The translations under genes were made by a program, and so were the position numbers. From contig OY755173.1 in NCBI GenBank assembly GCA_963576735.1, positions 17,144,873 to 17,208,872 of the forward strand: 64,000 bases of DNA. Reading direction: 5' to 3'. A model generated the notes under the pieces. The model searched no databases. It was not told the origin of the DNA and was given only the letters and a program-made list of their open reading frames with translations. The stretch is from Bedellia somnulentella (lineage: Eukaryota; Arthropoda; Insecta; Lepidoptera; Bedelliidae). Positions within the stretch are counted from its first letter, which is position 1. Each line of letters starts with the position of its first letter. Positions 56,701 to 64,000 of this stretch are shown piece by piece.

Positions 56701-58020
56701 GAAAGCATTTCTCCATAGGAACTAACTTTCACTGATACAGAACTGTAGTAGGGTTTCCATTAAACAGATAGGCCGTTTCGGTCGTTAGCCAATATTGCCT
56801 ATCCGGAGATCTAGGAGCTAGTGACGTCATCATAATTGCACAGCTGGAGGCTACGTTGGTAGATCGGTTGGTTGCCATGGTTCTGTGGACCACAACGTTG
56901 GCTATATTGGTAGCTAATTAACCCTTTCAATGGTGGTTGCAACATAGACGGCTAGCAAGCGCTGTGGCCATTGTGAGCATGTATAATGAAATAAGGGTAA
57001 AGGTTCTATTTGCATAAGTTATAAGACTATTGATTTTCAAAAGATCCTTAGATAGCCGACTTTGTAAATGTTGGAATAGGTTTCTAGTTTTAGCACTCGA
57101 TTTAGAGAGTAAGATGCTTATATATAAGGTTAAAAGTTGATAATGAAACTAAGGTTCTAAATCCCTGATTCATCGATTTCGATATTTATTTCATATTGAT
57201 GAAGTCGTCCCATGATATTCATAGATTGAGAAGTAATTTTACAAAACAAATATTTTGTTACTAACTTGGATAAATTTGAATAGTATTGATATTTGAACTA
57301 AAGTATAAATAAACTGTCGCGAGTTCCAAAACCGTCCATTTGAATATCGAGAACGACAGACATTTCCTGTGGCCCTTCCTATTCCAAAGATTAAACGATC
57401 AAAAGCATTAAGTTCATTAACGTATAAATCTTATCATCTTGCGGCAACCAATCATATTGTGTAATGAGTCGACAAACGGACAGGCGTGTAATTATATTGA
57501 AATTATTATTTGTTTTGTTGTATCGTGGTGTTGAGTCCTATCCGAAGAACACGACAATGGGGATCAACTAAGTGAAGTGTGCCTTTGAAATGAAATGAAT
57601 GGTTTAATGTTTTCGTGACTCTAGCGAGAGTTTTTGGTTAATTAATGAGAATAAGGGGAAAGTATTATTACGTAAAATAGACAATTAATTAAGCAATTTT
57701 GAAGAATTGTATGATGCGAATATTAGAATTAAAAGACAATGCGTGATTTGGGAGGACAATGAGACTAGTGTGGTGCGGCCAAAAGTGCGTCGCGCGTCGT
57801 AAACGTTGATGAATGCGGAAAGAGGTCGACTGCGCAAACGCATCCTTACTTTACACAATAGCTTCAAATACAGTTACTAGATTTTAAAGCATGTTCATTT
57901 TTACTTTAGTAAATGATGCTTCTCTACTTCTATGGTATCTTTTGAAAAAAAAAACTTAATTCTGGTTGTTAAATAAAATTTTACTATTTTTAAAATTGAT
58001 CTTAAGCATAGGACTTAGGT
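53800..58020. other. AT-rich DNA, no gene seen
   Basis: No supported exon. A more complex stretch at about 56755-56960 ('gccaatattgcctatccgga', 'gctagtgacgtcatcataat') contains a CRE-like TGACGTCA and could be regulatory. Confidence 0.35.
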
Positions 58021-58032
58021 TTACTTACAGAC

Positions 58033-58172
58033 TGAAAACAATGCCGAAAGTTTTGGATATAACTCCCATAGTTTTCTTCCAACCCTTGATGAACTGGCGG
58101 CGGCGCACCCCGCGGGGCGCGACCGCTCGCTGCCCGAACTCAGCGTAGGAACTAATTTTGACAGTCTAAGGG
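58033..58172 (+). CDS. Candidate internal coding exon of an unidentified gene
   Basis: After a good acceptor (ggtttacttacag) the frame reads TENNAESFGYNSHSFLPTLD, then ELAAAHPAGRDRSLPELSV, and reaches the donor AAGG|GTACGT at 58172/58173. The third positions are G/C-rich, unlike flanking DNA. I do not recognise the protein. Partner exons were not found. Confidence 0.35.
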
Positions 58173-58379
58173 TACGTCAACAAAGTTTCTCAGAGCCGGC
58201 ACATGATCGAAAGGTTGCGTATCACTATCAACGAATTCCATGTCGCCGGATCCACTGCATGATCCTAGAGGCTGAGCCGCCCTCGGCCTGCTTCCTGCCG
58301 CCTCATTACAATACAATGGTTGACGGTCGAGCAAGTTGGTTTAGAATATGGTATATAGTGGTGAGGCGCACGCACGCGC

Positions 58380-58592
58380 GTGGCGGGGCAGCGCGCTCGG
58401 GCGTGCGGTCGGACGGAAAGCTTGGGCTCCACTGACACTTGGCGGCTGACTTTCCTGAGTTCTGTGCTCGCGCTCGCGTGCTCTCTCGGGGTTGGGGTAG
58501 CGATGGAAGCTCTAGCGCTCTGCGTCATTGCATTATCATTTCTTGCATCTACGTTGTACTTAGTATATCATTTGAAAGGGCTGACTTGTTAA
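58380..58592 (+). CDS. Candidate hydrophobic ORF/exon in a GC-rich island
   Basis: An open frame (stop upstream at 58362, TAA at 58590) encodes two adjacent hydrophobic segments, TFLSSVLALACSLGVGVA and ALALCVIALSFLASTLYLVY, like a signal or transmembrane hairpin. The ATG at 58503 starts the second segment. A donor-like GTTAAT overlaps the end. Function unknown; it may be part of the same gene as the exon at 58033 or chance. Confidence 0.25.
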   Translation: MAGQRARACGRTESLGSTDTWRLTFLSSVLALACSLGVGVAMEALALCVIALSFLASTLYLVYHLKGLTC

Positions 58593-58599
58593 TATAAAT

Positions 58600-60000
58600 A
58601 AGAAAAATTTCGCTCTACATAGAGTTGTACTGTATGCTGTTATTTAGATAAATAGAAACACAGCAGTGCAGCATAAAAATAAACACGATACCCCTAAGCA
58701 CGCCAATTTTCGTGACACATTCAACGAAGGACAATAATTGCAAAAGTTTTAATAAAGCGATGTCATACTTACATACCAAAAAAGAACATGATGATGACTC
58801 TTACCTGTAACAAAAATGATACCATAATAAATAACAGGTAATATTGAAATTATTAAAAACGAACATTTTCAAAGAATACATCGTAGTTTTAAAATAGAAA
58901 AACCTAGACCGTATAAGTTAATAGAAAAAAAAAACAACTGAAAATGTTGGACAAAATATTCCCATTTAGCGCTGAAATGCAGAAAATATTGATCTTAATT
59001 CTCACATAAACACATAATTACAATAACTGACTGTGCAACCGCTACTTAACCCATGACATCATGTTAATGATATCATTTTGCGTCATGACATTATTCCATT
59101 ACAATTAAACGCAATTGCACCCCACCCTATAAGGGGGTTTGGAAACTTGGCTTTTAAAGTTTTCTTGAGATGGTATTTGTTTGAACAAGCATTATTAAAT
59201 GGAAAAATACAATAGTGATGATTACTGATGAATCACCTGTAATAATATAAATTTCCCTGCCTAACCTATCTCTTCTATGTCAGGTAATATCCGGTATAGT
59301 GTTTTTCCAACCCAAGTTTTAATATGGCTTTGAGACCTAAGGTGTCATGTATCAATAAAACCTGTTGTTTTCCATAATTAAATAACCTCTCAACAAATAA
59401 AAAATCCATCCTTTAAACGGTTTATGGATCGTGCTCGGAATATTTTAAGTGCGGGTATTAAAGCTTAATGTGCTTTTAATAGTCACCTTATGAGATTATC
59501 TCATACAGATAATGTCATAAAAAATAAAATATCTTAACAACCATTCCTGAACAGTGTAGGTAGAATTGCATGATTTGAATGTCAATTTTACAAAATATAT
59601 ATAAGTTACGTTGGAATAAAAATAGCGCAAACAGGTAACGTATAATGGTACTTGCTATAGCAAATAATAATTATTTTCTAAAAGGATGCGCCGATTACTA
59701 AATTTTCTATAGTTTGATATATAATATAACGCTCGCTCTTCGTGATCTGGCGCTTCAGTGCTACGAAAAATAAATAAAACCTCTGCCTAATACTTTTTCA
59801 TTAATATCAACGTTTTTTTTCTTATTCAAAAAGTTTTTACTATACAGCCATTTATGAAAGTTTTCAGTTTGTTTGGAAAACCTGATAATAGCATTTGTTC
59901 AAACTATATTGTTATGAACTTACTAATACAGATTTGTAAATATGTTAATTATGTGTTTACCTATAGCACCTGTTTTAATAATTGACAAATACTTACTTAC
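58600..60000. other. AT-rich DNA, no gene seen
   Basis: No coding or repeat signal I can support. Confidence 0.4.
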
Positions 60001-60002
60001 TT

Positions 60003-60191
60003 TTATTCACGCTTTTTATTTCCATTAGGATAGGTTGCGACTATCGAACAAAACTTTGCTCGAACCTGACAAATCTCTCTGGCTTGCCTCACATTCATCA
60101 TTCTTCTCATATATCCTATTTTATTTTTCACATCTCGCCTTAGTAATACATTATCAATATGGTTGTCAAACTTTTTTCGTGGCCGTTCCAT
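60003..60191 (-). repeat. LINE ORF2 C-terminal remnant
   Basis: The minus-strand frame ends MNVRQAREICQVRAKFCSIV then ATYPNGN. It is homologous to the LINE end at 35770-35908 and more diverged. An RPRKKF start resembles the GRP-type motif near the end of many LINE polyproteins. Confidence 0.6.
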
Positions 60192-60199
60192 ACTAACAA

Positions 60200-61440
60200 T
60201 ACATCCAATACATCCTCATTTACATACAGACACATATGGGCAAATAATTATATTAGTTGCTACTTTGCACTTGTTGAGTATTCATTTATATTGGCAACAG
60301 TTTCAATAGACTGTAATTTCAGTTCTAAATGGGGATTATGTATTGAGTTTGTTCAAAGTTAAAATGATGGTGGTAATATAGATATTCTAGATGTGTGATA
60401 GGTCTCTTACTTGTTCTTTTTGATCAATGTGTTCTCGAGAAAAGTCATCACTTTGAAGCTGCAAGTAACTAATTCTCTGGTCGTTTTCTATACATTAATG
60501 TAGCTATCTACTTATAGTGTTATTCAATTGATTCCCCATTCATACGGCAAATAAAGAACGGTGATTAATAAAGGAATAAAGATGTCCCAGAAATACGGAG
60601 ACGCAAAACAACATAATAAATAGGCCACCATAATAATACGTAATGTTAAAGTCTGGTGCACACGTGCGCAGCTTTGCGTGAAGGCGACCTATATATTCTA
60701 ATAAACGACTTTTCGGTACACACCCTGGAGTTATGGTTACCTGGTAACATGCATGCATGCATTTTATTAAACGGTACTTAATGAATTGAAATAATAATAT
60801 TTTTGGCATCTTTTTATAAGCGTTAATTTCACGGAATCGAGCTACGTCTATGAATACAATTTATTAGAATTATAGATACTTGGTTCGCAGTCTTGGTTGA
60901 ATTGGTTGTTGAGGGTATGCACTGACATTACCAGAAAAAACATTTACCAAAATGGTAAATATATAAAAAAGAGATACAAATTAATCACATGTTATATTTC
61001 GGCTAGAAACGAAGTTGTTACACACTGTCTCTCCCAGTGAAGAAGCCACTAAATCATCTTAGAATCGTGACCTACCCCCGTGTCACTGTCTTTTGAACAC
61101 GAGATTTGACATAGACATTATTAGTTGAGACAGCTGGTATTTTTTTTCTATTGTATGGTTTTAAACACTTTCTTAAGAGTATAAATGTCTAGTATGTAAA
61201 GACATTGCATACACAGTGCACATTCTGGTCTGGATCGAACTTCTGTGTTCATATCGTTAACGGTCATCCAAACGTATTAATATTGCTGTTAAAACATCAA
61301 AATCTAAATAACCGAAAACTATCCCATCTACAGACATAAGAGACCCCTTAATCTGGAAGCTTGTGCATTTATACTTTTTAAAAAGGAATTTGTTTCTGTG
61401 TTTCTTTTTCTGTAATAAAACCAATACCTTATAATAACAT
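60200..61440. other. AT-rich DNA, no gene seen
   Basis: No supported features. Confidence 0.4.
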
Positions 61441-61532
61441 ACATACATACATACACATACATATACTCACAGCTATAAGTCCCTAGAAGGGGTAGCCAGA
61501 GCTAAGGAGTTAGAAATTCCTCACCCACTTTT
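61441..61532 (-). repeat. Family-1 repeat 3' fragment
   Basis: TATG-type tail, 'actcacagctataagtccct' and 'gagttagaaattcctc'; the 5' half is missing. Confidence 0.7.
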
Positions 61533-61554
61533 GGAAACTTGTGTAATATAATAA

Positions 61555-61717
61555 CCGAATAATTTATCAAAACAAACTTATAACCTTCAGAAAAAACACT
61601 GGCTATGTATTCTATATATATTATCACGCGAAATTTCATGAGTAACGCGCAGTGATGGAAGAAACCTTAGTTGTTTAAAAAATAACCCTCCCAATGCAAA
61701 GCCAGGATGCCAACTAG
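61555..61717 (+). mobile_element. Decayed Helitron 3' end
   Basis: The end matches the terminal part of the full copies ('cagtgatggaagaaacc' then 'gatgccaactag') and stops at CTAG followed by T (61718). No 5' end found. Confidence 0.5.
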
Positions 61718-61719
61718 TT

Positions 61720-64000
61720 AAAAATAAAATTACCACCATTATCCAATAGAACCAGACGAAAACGTTTTCCTATCAAACTGAACAACTAAAACAGTACATA
61801 TATTTTCTCAAACTATTCTTATGCCAAGACAAAAAACCCGTCAAAAACTTCCAGTCGCCATTCAAAAGCCTGTCAAGCCAACTATTCCATAACCCCGTCT
61901 TCACGTCAACATCTCATTCCAACGAAACAAAGATAAATACGCTGCAATGTAAATGACGCTTTAATTGGTGTTCAGTTCGCGCCAATGTAATCATGACCTA
62001 TAGATCTAAATTATATATAATGTTCGACTATCAGGCGATATTCGTTTATACTCTGTTACCTGGGAAAATACAAAGGGTTTGCTTGACTCGATATAATCTA
62101 GTAATATAAATGTTTGGACCGGAAAACTAAATCAATATCTACATTTTAAATAATATGATGAGGTTAAGTTTGTAGTTTTATTAGAGACAAAACTAGAATG
62201 AACTGCACCGAAAAATTACTAAAACTATGCTATTTTATTCCTAATAAGGTAACTGTTTATCAAGTTTTTTTTCTAGTTCTGACAAAGTACGGGTACACAA
62301 CTTTTTCGCGCCTTTCTAGGATGACAGAGGACAGTGTTAGATTTATCAATCAAAACTACTATCAAGGAGTAATCATTTTACGTCAAATAAATTAGTATAA
62401 CTCAACCAAGTGAGATTATCCTTTTTTTAAATGCATTTTGGTACTGCAAAATACAAAGGTCTCGTGCTTTTGGGACCCACGAGGATTTCAGAAAACTCTG
62501 TGTCAAACATGGTCGTCTTACCATGCCAGCTTAGTGAGACGTGTAATTTCAGCTGTCCATGTCACTGTCATTCATTCCGTCAGTCAAACTCGGAAAAGTC
62601 GAAAATAACGAATAAAGCGAAATTCGAATTCGATGTATGAAATAGCAAATGAACTCGAGTTGTTCCGCTCACTAGTAAAATGCGTGTAATCAACTACAAT
62701 CTATTCAATTGCGCGTAAAATGTTAGTTTAACTAAGTGTACATCCCTATTAAGGAACACTATTAGTCACAATGAGTCTATGATACAATAATATATAACAA
62801 CGTGAATCAGAGAAAATTTACAGTTTCATTAAGTTATTCTTTTATTTGTTTTCATGAGTAAATGATTCGTTTTATTGCAAGCTTTTAGGCTTTTTGTTGT
62901 CTTCTAGCTTGTTATAATTGCATTAACTAATAGTTAAATTACTGTTATAATTATTTCTTGTCAGACATACACTCAATTTTCATTAATCAACTATTCTTAG
63001 TATTATTTTTCATTATGGCTTTGAGTAAAGACTTTTATCTGCGTGCTTCGTTTATTGTATTGGCTGTTGGTTTTAGTAAATATATAAAAGGATGGTGGTC
63101 TAGCATGGAGGCATTAAATATCTAATAAAGAATAGGTTTTAGTCGTTTTGTACTTATTTTCTTTAATTTTGGAAAACATTCCAATCTCAAACAGTGGCCA
63201 ATACTATACATTATAGTTAAAAAGCCAGTGCCATTAAAATGAGTAATTCTCAATCTAGTATTTCTGAAAGAATACCCTTAGCCCCGTTGCTTGCACACCG
63301 TGAATATCAGCGCAGATCTCCCCGTATTACACATTTTAGTAATCATACGATTTTTTTCATAATAAAACACTAATCAAGACCAAGCCTATTATTTCTATGC
63401 TAGACATTGAAATAATAATTGTTACGAAAGCCTTGTCTTGGTAAGTGCAACTATGCGAGGCTGATTTTTATATCATTGTTAATTCACAGTTATCAAAATT
63501 TTAGTGATTTTTGTAGATTGTTTTGGTAAGAATATTTTTAACTATGTACAATTCAGCTATATGATTTCGTCAGGATATTTTTCATCAATTTGATTAATCT
63601 AGCTAGATAAATAAAATCCACATACTAATTTTAAAATTTATCATTTGGACACACGCCTTTTGAATCATAGACAGTCTTCTTGCCCACTTACAACATTTAC
63701 AAATCTTTACTTTAAATAAAAGAAAATCGTGTGATGGGTTTTATAAACAAAGCAGTACAGACTAATCCTACGTCCACGTTGTACCAATACCAAAGCCAGT
63801 AGAATTAACGTCAGACGTACGGATACAAACAATACAGTACAATAACTTCCGTACCGAGATAATCGGCTCGTACTTCTTCAGGGAAGCCCTAGGAATGGCC
63901 ATTATGCAATTCCGAGACACGCGTGTAAGTAAACTAAGTTGGACGTCTGTACCGGCGCACGAGAAGCGTGACGTGTGACGGGACGACGCATGCGCATAAC
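61720..64000. other. AT-rich DNA to the window edge, no gene seen
   Basis: The last ~230 bp (from about 63770) are less AT-rich with several CG-containing words. No supported exon. Confidence 0.4.

Overview
The window looks like lepidopteran (moth or butterfly) nuclear DNA. It is AT-rich, genes are split by short GT-AG introns, and it is crowded with interspersed repeats that I recognise as typical of Lepidoptera. These include Helitrons with TC...CTAG ends, tRNA-derived SINEs, a repeat with a TATG-type tail, and a repeat ending in a tacggaaccctaaaa motif. It also carries two genes resembling lepidopteran vitelline-membrane (eggshell) proteins.

Layout. 0-5.4 kb holds two secreted, VMP90-like and VMP30-like proteins in tandem on the + strand; they share one C-terminal cysteine motif. 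5.4-8.4 kb is repeat-rich: a foldback of two repeat heads, a tRNA-like SINE, and a complete Helitron ending just upstream of an unassigned coding exon. 8.8-31.7 kb is one large minus-strand gene that I reconstructed from 25 coding exons whose phases all agree (3,216 nt, 1,071 codons plus stop). It encodes a BTB-BACK-Kelch protein with an unusual N-terminal extension. Its introns are filled with transposons: three Helitrons, several SINE-like repeats, a solo-LTR-like sequence, LINE tails, and decayed copies of two of its own exons.

32.5-33.7 kb carries two short DNA transposons: a PIF/Harbinger remnant, and a 427-bp element with ~155-bp inverted repeats and an 8-bp target duplication. 34.2-35.4 kb is an intronless, divergent glutamine synthetase homologue on the minus strand. 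36.7-38.8 kb is a recent ~1-kb direct duplication, each copy holding a two-exon THAP-domain remnant. 40.8-41.6 kb is the start of a vig/SERBP1-HABP4-family RNA-binding protein gene, cut by a 200-N gap. 41.9-43.7 kb is a broken Gypsy-type LTR retrotransposon with gag and protease but no reverse transcriptase.

44-64 kb has no gene I can establish. It is AT-rich with a few GC/CpG-rich islands that may be regulatory DNA or isolated exons. The best candidates are a TATA box plus first exon near 49.0-49.1 kb and an exon-like island at 58.0-58.6 kb.

There is no operon-like organisation. The two eggshell genes probably act together in the follicular epithelium. The Kelch protein is probably a Cullin-3 adaptor. 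No wholly new system is evident. The most unusual items are the divergent glutamine synthetase, the self-copied Kelch exons, the THAP duplication, the inverted repeat around the vig start codon, and the 3'-end similarity between a SINE-like family and a LINE.
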